Below are positions 15,070 to 24,363 of a stretch of DNA of 64,000 nucleotides, in pieces; the stretch's first letter is position 1, and every line of letters begins with the position of its first letter. Below the pieces are notes generated by a model. It was not told the DNA's origin and searched no databases. It worked only from the letters and a program-made list of their open reading frames with translations. The position numbers and the translations under genes are program-made. This stretch comes from Streptosporangium minutum (GTDB lineage: Bacteria; Actinomycetota; Actinomycetes; Streptosporangiales; Streptosporangiaceae): assembly GCF_002149035.1 (NCBI RefSeq), contig NZ_NGFP01000014.1, forward strand, positions 1 through 64,000. Direction: 5' to 3'.

Positions 15070-15897
15070 TTACTGGTCGTTGCTGGGATTGGCCGCTGGC
15101 ACGCGGCCGAGGTCACGGTTTTTGAGGCGGTAGCTGTCTCCCTTGAGGCTGATGACTTCGGCATGATGGACCAGGCGGTCGATCATCGCGGCGGCGACGA
15201 CATCGTCGCCGAACACCTCTCCCCAGCGTCCGAAGGGTTTGTTGCTGGTGACGATCAGGCTGGCCCGCTCATAACGGCTGGAGACCAGCTGGAAGAACAA
15301 ATTGGCCGCCTCGGGTTCGAAAGGGATGTAGCCGACCTCGTCCACGATCAGCACCGGGATCCGAGACAGCTTGATCAGCTCGGCCTGCAGCGTGCCGGCG
15401 GCATGAGCCTCGGCCAGCCGGGCCACCCATTGAGCGGCGGTGGCGAACGCGACCCGATGACCGGCCTGACAGGCCCGGATCCCCAAGCCGATGGACAGAT
15501 GCGTCTTGCCGGTCCCGGGCGGGCCGAGGAAGACCACGTTGTCCTTGGCCATGACGAAGTCCAGCGTGCCCAGATGCGCGATGACCTCGCGTTTAAGGGA
15601 ACGCTGGTGGTCGTAATCGAAGTCTTCCAACGCTTTGCGGGCCGGGAAGCGAGCGAACCGGATCCGGGCCTCACCACCGTGTGAGTCCCGGGCGGCGACC
15701 TCACGCTGCAGGCAAGCGGCCAGGAACTCCTCATGCGTCCATGACTCGGTCCTGGCCCGCTCGGCCAGCCGATCAATGGATGCCGCCAAAGACGGAGCTT
15801 TGAGCACCCGGGTCAGATAGGCCAGTTCGGCCGCGAGGTTGCGCCCGCTGGTCGCGGTGGTGTTCGCGGTGGTGTTCGTGGTGGTTGCGGCCATCAC
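15070..15897 (-). CDS. istB: IS21 helper ATPase IstB
   Basis: The product is 275 residues. It is an AAA+ ATPase with Walker A FLGPPGTGKTHLSIGLG, Walker B VPVLIVDEVGYIPF and sensor VTSNKPFGRWGEVFGD. IstB selects target DNA and stimulates IstA. A short Thr/Asn-rich N-terminal run (TTTNTTANTTATSG) precedes the domain. It overlaps istA by 4 bases (ATGA), giving coupled translation. Confidence 0.92.
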   Translation of the reverse strand: MMAATTTNTTANTTATSGRNLAAELAYLTRVLKAPSLAASIDRLAERARTESWTHEEFLAACLQREVAARDSHGGEARIRFARFPARKALEDFDYDHQRSLKREVIAHLGTLDFVMAKDNVVFLGPPGTGKTHLSIGLGIRACQAGHRVAFATAAQWVARLAEAHAAGTLQAELIKLSRIPVLIVDEVGYIPFEPEAANLFFQLVSSRYERASLIVTSNKPFGRWGEVFGDDVVAAAMIDRLVHHAEVISLKGDSYRLKNRDLGRVPAANPSNDQ

Positions 15898-17111
15898 GCC
15901 ACTCCCTCGATGCCGAGCAGCGCGTCGTAGTCACTCAGCCGGCGCTGCTCGACCTCAACCTCGGCTTTGGCCGGGGCAGTGGCGGTGCGCAGGCAGGTGC
16001 GGCGCATCGCGGCGGCCACCTGCGCGTGCAGCGCATCGGTGATGGTCTGGTGCGGCGCCCAGCACCGCCGGTGGCGGGCCACCACCTGCCCGCCGCAGGT
16101 CACCGTGACCTCCTCCAAATCGGCGATCACCTCCACCAGGCGGCCGATCACCGAGGGGTGGACCGAGTAGTCACACGAGGCGATGCGCACGTAGTGGTCG
16201 CGTGCCAGCCGGGTCGAGGTGCGCCAGCCGAGGAGTGGAGCGATGGGCGGCAACGCCACCATCGCCGCCAGATCGGCACGCAGCCGATCGAGCGGGCGGC
16301 ACTGGATGCGCCGGTGATGGCGCTCGTTGGCCATGGGGAGCCAGTCGGCCAGCTGGGTGTTGAAGTCCTGCGGGCAGGAAAAGGTGCGGCCGGGCAGAAA
16401 GGAGGTCTCCAGATAGCCGTTGGCCCGCTCGACCAGACCCTTGGCCTCGGGATCGCCCGGCCGGCACTGCGTGATGCCCACTCCCAGTGCTCCGCGAAAG
16501 GCGTTGGCGTCCGCGGTGAGCTGCGCCTTGCCGCCCCGCCGCTGGCCGATCGCGGACTCGTTGTCCCACACCAGCGTCTTGGGCACCGCGCCGAGGTCCG
16601 ACAGCAGCGACCAGTGCCCGGCGAACAGATCCCCCGCGGTGCGCGAGGGCAGCATCCACCGCGAGTATCCGCTGACCATGACCAGCACCGGCGGACTCGC
16701 CAGATGCCCGGCCCCCACCGGAACCTTCACCGGCGGGAACCACAGATCACATTGAGCCAGTTCGCCGGCTTGATAGGTAGTCCGCGACGCCGGGTCGACG
16801 GGCTTGAACTGCGGCCGCAGAACACGGATGCGGTCCTTGAGAACCGTGATCGACCGCTCCCAACCGATCCGCTCGGCGATCACCGTCGCGGGCATGGTGG
16901 GGAACTTTGCCAGCAGCGCCCGGATCTGCGGCTCGGCCGCGTCCACGATCGATCCCTTGCTCGGCCGCTGGTACTTCGGCGGCGCGTCGGCTGCCAGCGC
17001 CCGTTTGACGGTGTTCTTCGAGATGCCCAGATGCCGAGCGATCGCCTTGATCGGCATCGCCTCGGCTCGATACAACCGGCGGATCTCCGCCCAGTCCTCC
17101 ACCTTGATCAC
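15894..17111 (-). CDS. istA: IS21 transposase IstA
   Basis: The product is 405 residues. The N-terminal HTH is EIRRLYRAEAMPIKAIARHLGISKNTVKRAL. The DDE integrase core has CDLWFPPVKVPV (first Asp), VWDNESAIG (second Asp) and PEAKGLVERANGYLETSFL (Glu), followed by a C-terminal beta-barrel-like part. It makes the strand-transfer reaction with IstB. The length is normal for this family and no disruption is visible. Confidence 0.92.
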   Translation of the reverse strand: MIKVEDWAEIRRLYRAEAMPIKAIARHLGISKNTVKRALAADAPPKYQRPSKGSIVDAAEPQIRALLAKFPTMPATVIAERIGWERSITVLKDRIRVLRPQFKPVDPASRTTYQAGELAQCDLWFPPVKVPVGAGHLASPPVLVMVSGYSRWMLPSRTAGDLFAGHWSLLSDLGAVPKTLVWDNESAIGQRRGGKAQLTADANAFRGALGVGITQCRPGDPEAKGLVERANGYLETSFLPGRTFSCPQDFNTQLADWLPMANERHHRRIQCRPLDRLRADLAAMVALPPIAPLLGWRTSTRLARDHYVRIASCDYSVHPSVIGRLVEVIADLEEVTVTCGGQVVARHRRCWAPHQTITDALHAQVAAAMRRTCLRTATAPAKAEVEVEQRRLSDYDALLGIEGVA

Positions 17112-17274
17112 CCTCCAGAGTGCCTGAAGGGGGTCACTATTCGGCCGTCGTCAGGGGGTCACCGTTCGCGCGTCGTTGACACGATCGCCGACTTCGGTAC
17201 TCGCCGTACGTGGCCGGGGCAATCGGCTAATAAGGGATCCTGGGTAGGCAGCCCTTTCAAGGATTGTCACCTCT

Positions 17275-17611
17275 CGGCCCGGCGGGTGCATGGCCTGCGA
17301 TCGGATCGCCGCTGAGGTCGGCATGGCCCCGGTCACCCGCGCCAGCGGCAAAGTCCACGCTGCCGGCTTCGGCACAGCGCCAACCGGGCCGCCTGCAAGG
17401 CCATGACCCACTTCGCCGACAACAGCCGGCACGCCAATCCCTGGGCCGAACAGGCCTACCAGCGAGCCCGAGACCGCGGCAAACGCCACCCGAACGCGGT
17501 GCGTATCCTCGGCCGAGGATGGCTACGCGTCATCCACGCCTGCTGGCGCACCGGCACCCCCTACGACCCCGCCGTCCACCACGCCAACACCGCACAGCAT
17601 CCGCTGATTAG
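17275..17611 (+). pseudogene. IS110-family transposase, 3' remnant
   Basis: Across two frames the DNA codes the C-terminal part of an IS110 (transposase_20) protein: AAEVGMAPVTRASGK, then RHSANRACKAMTHFADNSRHANPWAEQAYQRARDRGKRHPNAVRILGRGWLRVIHACWRTGTPYD. The 5' catalytic half is missing and a frameshift lies near 17370. About 390 bases of DNA without a gene follow, up to IS982. Confidence 0.75.
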
Positions 17612-18000
17612 TCCTGCCGCGGCGCTTCCGGTCCTCGCTTCGCTGCGGTCCGGGTCACCTTGCCACCGGACACCCCACGTCCTCACGCACCGAGAACGTT
17701 TCATACTGCAGCCGTGACCAGCAACAACGCCGCAATTCCCGGCAAGGGGTCGACTCAGGGAACTGCAGCGGCGCTCCTACGTCGGGCCTTGCCATCGAGT
17801 GACGTGGCGGCTGGCCTCCGCGTGCGGAACAGGCGGGGTCTGGGTGCGAGGCTATACAAGAGATCGGGCTCGTCGTGCGCTCCAGACGGTTAGTGCGACA
17901 TGGTGGCTCGTCAGGTGCGTACTGATGCGCGGACATAGTCGGGCAGAGCTGTCCACCAACAGCGGTTGCGTCCACGGAGCTGGTGTATGAGTTTCCCCAG

Positions 18001-19024
18001 CTAGATGATTGAGTCCAAGGGGTCTGGCCACATTTAGTGGTCATAGGCGATCAGGGATCGTTTGATCGGCTGGCCGGTCTTGTCGTTGTGCCAGATCGCG
18101 GCGGTTAGCGCGAGGACCCGGATCAGCACGCGAATGACGACGCCCGCTGGGGTGCGTGCACGATGTCGTTCCAGGTCGAGCTGTCCTTTAGGGGTTTGGT
18201 TGATCGATTCGATGGTCTGCCGTAACGGTTTGAACAGTGCTGCTCCGGCCCGTTCGGGCTCGCCCTTGCGGGCCGGCCGCAGCAGCCGCACCTCACGCTC
18301 GGTGAGAGCCCGTTCGAAGTCACGGCCGTAGTAGTTCTTGTCAGCGATGATCGTCTGACCTGGGTGGGCGGCCATCAACTCCGGAGCGGCGTCCAGCATC
18401 CCCAGCAACGTCTCGCACTCGTCGGCCTTGGCGCCGGTGAGCGCGAACGCCACCGGCAGCCCGCCCAGCGTGCACAACAGGTGCAGCCGCAACCCCCAGA
18501 AATAGCGGGAATGACTGGCGCAGTAGCCATAGGCCGCCCATCCGGCCAGGTCGCTGCGCTTGACCGTCTCGCGGGAGCGGCCGCACTCCACCGGGGTGGA
18601 ATCGGCCACCCACACATCATCGCTCCACAACGAGGTGTCGGCGCCGAGCATCCTGATCACGCGGGTGACCAGGGCGGATGCCTTACGCAGCCGCTTGCCG
18701 TATCCGGACTGGCCCGGCAGGTAGGGAAACATGCCGGTCAGTTCAGCCTGGGCATAGCGCAGCCAGCGCCGCTCGGAGGTGAACCCGAGCAGGGCCGACA
18801 TCACCGCGAGGGTGACCAGTTCGGCATCGCTCAGCTTCGGGGCCAGGCCGACCCTCGGCCGCCACGGGCCTAGATCCGGCGAAGCCTTCAGCAGATCGTC
18901 CACATGCACGTAGAGTGCGGTTGCGAGGGTGTCTATCTCGGTCGTCACAAACTGAGCGTGGACACCCTCGTGCTATCTCCGCGGCCATGTCTCTGTGCCG
19001 CTATCCCTTGGACTCAATCGTCTA
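18001..19024. mobile_element. IS982-family insertion sequence
   Basis: One transposase gene lies between imperfect inverted repeats: CTAGATGATTGAGTCCAAGG at 18001-18020 and its near-complement at 19005-19024 (CTAGACGATTGAGTCCAAGG on the minus strand, one mismatch). The element length of about 1.02 kb is normal for the family. Confidence 0.82.
18034..18948 (-). CDS. IS982-family transposase
   Basis: The product is 304 residues. The N-terminal part LSDAELVTLAVMSALLGFTSERRWLRYAQ is typical of the family. The DDE core is visible as WVADSTPVECGRSRETVKRSD (first Asp), IIADKNYYGRDFE (second Asp) and the closing IESINQTPKGQLDLERHRART (Glu). It ends TRSLIAYDH-like, as IS982 proteins of actinomycetes do. 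No frameshift is visible, so it is probably active. Confidence 0.88.
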   Translation of the reverse strand: MTTEIDTLATALYVHVDDLLKASPDLGPWRPRVGLAPKLSDAELVTLAVMSALLGFTSERRWLRYAQAELTGMFPYLPGQSGYGKRLRKASALVTRVIRMLGADTSLWSDDVWVADSTPVECGRSRETVKRSDLAGWAAYGYCASHSRYFWGLRLHLLCTLGGLPVAFALTGAKADECETLLGMLDAAPELMAAHPGQTIIADKNYYGRDFERALTEREVRLLRPARKGEPERAGAALFKPLRQTIESINQTPKGQLDLERHRARTPAGVVIRVLIRVLALTAAIWHNDKTGQPIKRSLIAYDH

Positions 19025-19198
19025 GTCCGGGCCGCCGTAGATGGCCGTCGGGCCGGTTTGAAAAGGCCCATATCCGACTCTGAGCTGCGTCGCCTGTTTG
19101 CCGTATATCTACCCATGGTCCAGGTCGGAATGCCCGCCTCTACTGAGCAATACAACACCGGCTTGACTCAATAGGCTGCGGTACCAGTTGCTTCTCAA

Positions 19199-20467
19199 GT
19201 GGCTCTACTCACTCGAACCGTCATTACCACGAGTGGGCAGGATGGATGGGACGCGCTGGACCATGTGGTCTCCGCCGATGAAGGCACCGACCACGCGCCT
19301 CGGCCCATTCCCGTCGAACTTTGGCCAGAATTGCTTGACTTCATCACTCCACGAGATGCCCTAGACATCTGTTTCGCTGCCTATGATCGCCAGCACACCG
19401 ACCACGCAATTACGGCATTTCGTAAGGCAATCACTTCTACGCAACCTGATCAAGCATCCATGGCGGCATGCGGTCTAGGCATCCTGCTCCAAGAACAGGG
19501 CGACACAGACGGCGCCCGCGCCGCCTACCAGCACGCCATCGACTCCGGCCACCCCGACCACGGTCCCACGGCAGCGTACAACCTGGGCCTCCTGCTCCAA
19601 GAACAGGGCGACGCAGACGGCGCCCGCGCCGCCTACCAGCACGCCATCGACTCCGGCCACCCCGACCACGGTCCCACGGCAGCGTACAACCTGGGCATCC
19701 TGCTCATGAAATGGGACGACACAGACGGCGCACAGGCCGCCTTCCAGCACGTCATCGACTCCAGCCAGCCCGACCACGCACCCAAAGCAGCGGTCCATCT
19801 GGGCCTCCTGCTCATGGAACAGGGCGACACAGACGGCGTACGCACCTCCTACCAGCGCGCCATCGACTCCAGCCAGCCCGAAGAAAGCCCCCTTGCGGCG
19901 GTCCACCTAGGTCTCCTGCTCTCGCAGCTAAACGACACAGACGGCGCACGCACCGCCTTCCAACTCGCTATCGACTCCGGCCACCCCGACCACGCACCCA
20001 AAGCAGCAGTCCACCTGGGCCTCCTGCTGGACGAGCAAGGCGACCCAGCTGGCGCACAGGCCGCATACCAGCACGCCATCGACTCCGGCCAACCCGACCA
20101 CGCACCCGCAGCAGCATTCAGCCTGGGCGTCCTGCTCATGGAACAGGGCGACCCAGCTGGCGCACAGGCCGCCTTTCAGCACGCCATCGACTCCGATCGA
20201 CCCGAAGAAAGCCCCATTGCGGCGTTCAGCCTGGGCGTCCTGCTTATGGAACAGGGCGACGCAGACAGCGCACTCGCCGCCTTCCAGCACGCCATCGACT
20301 CCGGCCACCCGGATTACGCCCCCGCGGCGGCATACCACCTGAATCTCCTGCTCCAAGAGCAGGAGAACATGGACGATACTCGGGAGACTTGCCCTCAAGT
20401 AGTGGCGACCGTTGACCCGAACTCGATGGAGGGTTTGGAAGGGGACATTGCATCGGGCCCTGCTTAG
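19199..20467 (+). CDS. Tetratricopeptide-repeat protein
   Basis: The product is 422 residues. After an N-terminal region of about 80 residues (WPELLDFITPRDALDICFAAYDRQ), it is nine near-identical 36-residue TPR-like units. The consensus is GHPDHAPxAAxxLGxLLxEQG then DxxGAxAAxQHAIDS. The units expose conserved acidic faces, which suggests protein-protein docking. The GTG start at 19199 has no good ribosome-binding site and lies just right of IS982, so the real 5' end may have been lost. Such TPR genes are abundant and variable in Streptosporangiales and Frankia. Function is unknown. Confidence 0.7.
   Translation: MALLTRTVITTSGQDGWDALDHVVSADEGTDHAPRPIPVELWPELLDFITPRDALDICFAAYDRQHTDHAITAFRKAITSTQPDQASMAACGLGILLQEQGDTDGARAAYQHAIDSGHPDHGPTAAYNLGLLLQEQGDADGARAAYQHAIDSGHPDHGPTAAYNLGILLMKWDDTDGAQAAFQHVIDSSQPDHAPKAAVHLGLLLMEQGDTDGVRTSYQRAIDSSQPEESPLAAVHLGLLLSQLNDTDGARTAFQLAIDSGHPDHAPKAAVHLGLLLDEQGDPAGAQAAYQHAIDSGQPDHAPAAAFSLGVLLMEQGDPAGAQAAFQHAIDSDRPEESPIAAFSLGVLLMEQGDADSALAAFQHAIDSGHPDYAPAAAYHLNLLLQEQENMDDTRETCPQVVATVDPNSMEGLEGDIASGPA
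19488..20360 (+). repeat. 108-bp coding tandem repeat, about eight units
   Basis: Each 36-codon TPR unit is repeated at DNA level. The units at about 19502-19609 and 19610-19717 differ by only one or two bases, while others are more diverged. This points to recent unit gain by slippage or unequal crossing-over. Confidence 0.85.
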
Positions 20468-20470
20468 ATG

Positions 20471-20640
20471 CGGCGCTACTGCTCCGATCTAAGGCCACCC
20501 GCGCCCGCTGCTGACGCCGTTCCTTCGCGTACATGCCGGCACGAGCCTCGTCGTGCTGGCCCTCGGCGACGTTGGAGGCAGCGAGCTGCTTGTACGGCTG
20601 CGGGTGAAAGTCCTCGCCGGGCAGCCAGCGCACGCTCACG
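20471..20640 (-). pseudogene. Fragment of a large actinobacterial membrane-associated protein gene
   Basis: The minus-strand translation contains WLPGEDFHPQPYKQLAASNVAEGQHDEARAGMYAKERRQQRAR. I recognise this as the C-terminal region of proteins usually annotated membrane-associated oxidoreductase in actinobacteria. No start or further domains remain and the frame runs into the TPR gene. From 20640 to 20858 I see only the promoter region of the next gene, including a repeated GTCAGTCATGTGATCGT. Confidence 0.5.
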
Positions 20641-20858
20641 GGCGAAACACCGTGGCTCCAGCACCGTGTATGTCAGCCCGCTGACGCGCAGGCTCTTACT
20701 CGCGATCAAACGCCTGAGGCGACACTCCGTCGAGGACCGCGGGCCGCCAACAAAGCACGAGTATGTCAGTCATGTGATCGTCAGTCATGTGATCGTCCGA
20801 TTGTTACAGTAGCCATCCCGATCCTCGTGTAACCCAAGCCCCCAGAGAGGAGCCCCTA

Positions 20859-21266
20859 GTGACGGAACGTGTCCTGAAGTGGATAGGCATAATCCTCGTT
20901 GCAGCCACCGCTGTCAGCATGGCTATCTACTTCTACCAAATCGAACTGGATGAAGCCGACAAAACGGCCAGTGTGGTTGGGGTGTTCGTTGGTCTGGCTG
21001 GACTGGCTCTAGCGATCTATGGAACTGTCACGGAGCGCAATAAGCGAATCAATGCCGCACAACTGTCCGAGTCTACGCCCGCCAGCGAACCAGAGAAGAC
21101 CCAGTTCGGCAGTATAAATAACAACATAATGGGGGGCTCATTTTTCGGCCCTGTCATTCAAGGTCGCGATATAGAAGTCTCGAACCATAAAGCCTCACAA
21201 CAAGCACCACCATCATCATCGAACCCGCCACAAACGGACGAAACCCAAGATAGCGATAAAACATAA
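20859..21266 (+). CDS. Two-helix membrane protein with C-terminal amyloid-like signalling motif
   Basis: The product is 135 residues. Two transmembrane helices are visible (WIGIILVAATAVSMAIYFY and SVVGVFVGLAGLALAIYGTV). A polar linker leads to GGSFFGPVIQGRDIEV near residues 91-106, then a Ser/Pro/Gln-rich tail. The downstream NLR-like gene has GGIYFDTVIQGRDISV at its N-terminus. Effector-with-motif next to NLR-with-motif is the arrangement described for bacterial amyloid signalling sequences, the actinobacterial type resembling RHIM (core VIQG). The predicted role is a membrane-damaging effector triggered by templating. The GTG start at 20859 follows AGAGAGGAG. Base composition is AT-richer than the neighbours. 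Confidence 0.7.
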   Translation: MTERVLKWIGIILVAATAVSMAIYFYQIELDEADKTASVVGVFVGLAGLALAIYGTVTERNKRINAAQLSESTPASEPEKTQFGSINNNIMGGSFFGPVIQGRDIEVSNHKASQQAPPSSSNPPQTDETQDSDKT

Positions 21267-21403
21267 CTCACCGCGGGCACATCGCTCGCATCCTCCGATT
21301 AGTCGCATGAACGTTAAACGGCCACAAGGTACAGCGGGACAGGAAATACCCACAATCCTAACGAAGTAGACATTCCACCGAAGCAGAGCAATCGGAGTAC
21401 GCA

Positions 21404-23803
21404 ATGGAAGCCGCCAACGGCACAACCGGTACTTTCGACGAAAACAGCACAAATAACCAGATCCGTGGCGGAATATATTTCGACACCGTAATCCAAGGAA
21501 GAGATATATCCGTCCACCTCCCTCTTCGGACAACTCCAGCACTGGAGGGCCTTCCTCGCCATTCTGAGACATTTGTAGGGAGGACACTTGAACTCGACGC
21601 TCTGCTGGGGTCAATTGCTCCAGATCACGGCATAGGCGTTTCGCTCGTTACAGGAATGCCTGGGATAGGAAAGACTGAGCTCGTTTTGCAAGCAGCGCAG
21701 CGCGCGATAAAGGATAAGGGCTGGTTCCGCGGGGGTGTCCTGTTCATAGATCTATTCGGCTACGACAACCACAGACGTCTATCCCCAGAACGCGCTCTAG
21801 CGGCATTCCTTGAAGCACTAGGCGTATCTGGAGAGCATATACCTGCGGACACCCAAGACCGAGCACGGTTGTATCGTTCCGCTCTTTCCGCTTTATCTGA
21901 CCAGGGCAGGGATGTCCTAATCATCGCCGATAACGCTTCTAGTATTGAGCAGGTCCTATCCCTGTTGCCCTCGAGCGGTCGTGCAATAGTCACATCAAGA
22001 CATACACTCGCCTTGGGCGCACGCGTCCACGAGTTGTCGGTCCTGGATGCTCCCGACGCCAAAAGGCTCATACATAGTGTACTAAAACAATCGCACGGAA
22101 GTCAGGATTCTCGGGTTGAGAAAGAGCCGGAGGCTGCGCAGCAGATAGTGGAACTGTGTGGGTACCTCCCACTTGCTCTCCAAATATCGGCAGCTCTTCT
22201 TGCCGATTTCACTCTACGCCCATTGGCATCCCTCGCTAAGGCTCTTGAAGCCACACATACCCGACTCAGCAAGCTCTCCCGCGAAGAGCGGGCTGTACGG
22301 GCCGCGTTCGATTTGTCCTACGAGCAGCTTACTTCTCAACATGCTAAGCTCTTTCGTCTCTTAACGATTAACAGCGGGCCAGATATCTCCACTAGAGCTA
22401 CCGTCCATCTGTCGAAGAATTCCGAGGCAGAGATTCTTCTACAAGACCTAGCGCGCGCTCATCTTATTGAGGTCGGCCGCTCTTGGGGACGATGGCGAAT
22501 GCATGATCTGATTCGAATCTATGCTGATGAGCGTGGAAACGCCATGAGTAACGAAGATCAGCGCCATCAAGCACAAGAAAGACTGCTTTTCTTCTATCTC
22601 GCCACTGCGGAGCAAGCGATAGCAGAGCTAGGACATGAAAGCTTCACTGCACCAGAGCATCGTTCAGACGAAGTGAAGTGGCTGCAAGAAGAATACAGCA
22701 ATCTAGTAGCAACCGCCGTCATTCCACACGAGCTTAGCGCAGCGATGTCTCTTACACTGGGCCAGTTCTTTCACCTCTACCGTTATTTTGATGACTGGAT
22801 CAGAGTCGCAGTCTCCGGTCTCGATTTCATTCGCCAACACAAAACCGCCCTAAGTGAAGGATGGGCGATGAACAATCTAGCTTTGGCATATCATCACAAT
22901 CGAGATTTCAGTCGTGCGATCACTGTAAGCCAGGAAGCGGTCGAATTCTTTCGCAGTCGGCATGACCAACGTGGTGAAGCTGCTTCTCTCAACACCTACG
23001 GCATGGCTTGCCGTGAATCTGAACGCATAGCCGATGCCGTTGAGGCCAGCCGACAGACCTACGAACTTTTCCGTAAGCTTGATGATCATCAGCATCTGTC
23101 TGGAGCTCTTGGCAACTACGCTGCGGCGCTCGAGTTAGATATGCATGGGCTACAGGAAGCACTCGCCATGCATCGAGAGGCAGTAAGAATGGCGCAAGAG
23201 AGCGGAGATCCCCGCAACCTTGCGGCTCTTAAGAATCTCTATGGCACCGCTCTTCTCAAGGCCGGCCGTTTCCAAGAGGCAGAGATAGAGCATCGACATG
23301 CGCTGGACTTTTATTGTAGTACAGGCGATAAACACGGCGAGGCTGCCGCATGGGGTAGTCTGGGAAATGCGCTTCATGCCATGGGCCGCATAGATGAAGC
23401 AATCAATGCTTATCGCGAAGACGTAGACATATCTATCGAAGGCTCCGACATCCATGCTCTCGGCCAGGCTTGGTTGAACCTGGCAAGGGCCCTAGACCGC
23501 GCGGACAAATTGTCAGAAGCAACTGCCGCTTATCAGGACGCTATTCGATCCTTTACATCGACAGGAGATGATGAGAACAGGATAGCGGCGCTTGAGTCGC
23601 TAGGATTTATGCTTCTATGCGCGGATCGCGCCGGTGAGGCAATCGACTATTATTACAAGGCTGCAGAGCTCTGTCGAACAAGCAACAATGCCGACCTCCT
23701 CCTATCGATTCTCCACATACTCTGCATTGCACTTATCGATGAGAATCGTTTCAATGAGGCCAGGGAAGTCGACAACGAGGTGCGCAGAATCAGGAGTTTG
23801 TAA
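21404..23803 (+). CDS. NLR-like STAND ATPase: amyloid-type motif, NB-ARC, TPR
   Basis: The product is 799 residues. Residues about 10-38 hold the shared motif (NNQIRGGIYFDTVIQGRDI). The NB-ARC core follows with Walker A VTGMPGIGKTELVL, Walker B DVLIIADNAS, RNBS-B-like AIVTSRHTLAL, GLPL-type GYLPLALQI and an MHD motif in MHDLIRIYADE. The C-terminal half (about 400-799) is TPR repeats (for example ALYHHNRDFSRAITVSQEAVEFF, AEIEHRHALDFY). STAND proteins of this build sense an infection signal through the repeats and oligomerise. The gene lies 137 bases after the membrane effector, same strand, and shares its lower GC. Confidence 0.85.
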   Translation: MEAANGTTGTFDENSTNNQIRGGIYFDTVIQGRDISVHLPLRTTPALEGLPRHSETFVGRTLELDALLGSIAPDHGIGVSLVTGMPGIGKTELVLQAAQRAIKDKGWFRGGVLFIDLFGYDNHRRLSPERALAAFLEALGVSGEHIPADTQDRARLYRSALSALSDQGRDVLIIADNASSIEQVLSLLPSSGRAIVTSRHTLALGARVHELSVLDAPDAKRLIHSVLKQSHGSQDSRVEKEPEAAQQIVELCGYLPLALQISAALLADFTLRPLASLAKALEATHTRLSKLSREERAVRAAFDLSYEQLTSQHAKLFRLLTINSGPDISTRATVHLSKNSEAEILLQDLARAHLIEVGRSWGRWRMHDLIRIYADERGNAMSNEDQRHQAQERLLFFYLATAEQAIAELGHESFTAPEHRSDEVKWLQEEYSNLVATAVIPHELSAAMSLTLGQFFHLYRYFDDWIRVAVSGLDFIRQHKTALSEGWAMNNLALAYHHNRDFSRAITVSQEAVEFFRSRHDQRGEAASLNTYGMACRESERIADAVEASRQTYELFRKLDDHQHLSGALGNYAAALELDMHGLQEALAMHREAVRMAQESGDPRNLAALKNLYGTALLKAGRFQEAEIEHRHALDFYCSTGDKHGEAAAWGSLGNALHAMGRIDEAINAYREDVDISIEGSDIHALGQAWLNLARALDRADKLSEATAAYQDAIRSFTSTGDDENRIAALESLGFMLLCADRAGEAIDYYYKAAELCRTSNNADLLLSILHILCIALIDENRFNEAREVDNEVRRIRSL

Positions 23804-24044
23804 TATATCGGCTAGAGCTCCCCACAAGGATGGTTCTTTCGGGCAGCCGCGGTGTTCGGCTTCGGTAGGGAGAGCTCGATCACCTATTGCCAGGCATCAT
23901 TGGAGGCGGAGGGTATAAACATCCCTCGCAGCGGGGGATCTACCGCATAGGTTCGACGATGCAGGCAAGATCGACCCCTTGATAAGGCGGTGAGGTGCTC
24001 CAGCCAAGTCGCCTTCGAACCGTCTTACGGGGTGAGAGGCATCG
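23804..24044. other. Non-coding spacer
   Basis: There is no gene. GAGCTCCCC and GGGAGAGCTC form a loose inverted repeat (about 23815 and 23868) that may end the NLR transcript. A ribosome-binding site (GAGAGGC) precedes the ATG at 24045. Confidence 0.35.
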
Positions 24045-24363
24045 ATGACACGACAAGGGTGGCGCAGCAATAGGCAGTTGACAGCGATTGGCCGCACCGG
24101 CATGTCGGCGCCGGCCCGACAAGCTGTGATCGATTTGCAGTTGGTCCCAGGAACGTCCGTTCTCGATTACGGCTGTGGTCGGGGCGGAGAAATACGCGCT
24201 CTGCAAGGTCTAGATCTCGATGTCTCCGGGTGGGACCCGGTCTACTTCCCGGACGGGCGCTTGGAGCCAGCCGACATCGTGCTGCTTACCTACGTTGTGA
24301 ACGTGATCGAAGACCGCGCCGAGCGACAACGCACCCTGAAGCGCGCATGGGAGCTGGCTAAGA

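Larger units (their letters stand above)
15021..17161. mobile_element. IS21-family insertion sequence
   Basis: Two overlapping genes, istA and istB, are bounded by TGACCCCCT (15021-15029) and its inverse AGGGGGTCA (17153-17161). Further TGACCCC-like subterminal repeats lie at about 15047 and 17130, the multiple terminal repeats typical of IS21. Both genes look intact. Target duplications were not identified with confidence. Confidence 0.85.

Noticed and set aside
19488-20360. CRISPR array or Sel1 repeats
   Set aside because: The 108-bp repeats are coding throughout without unique spacers, and the 36-residue unit follows a TPR-like pattern.
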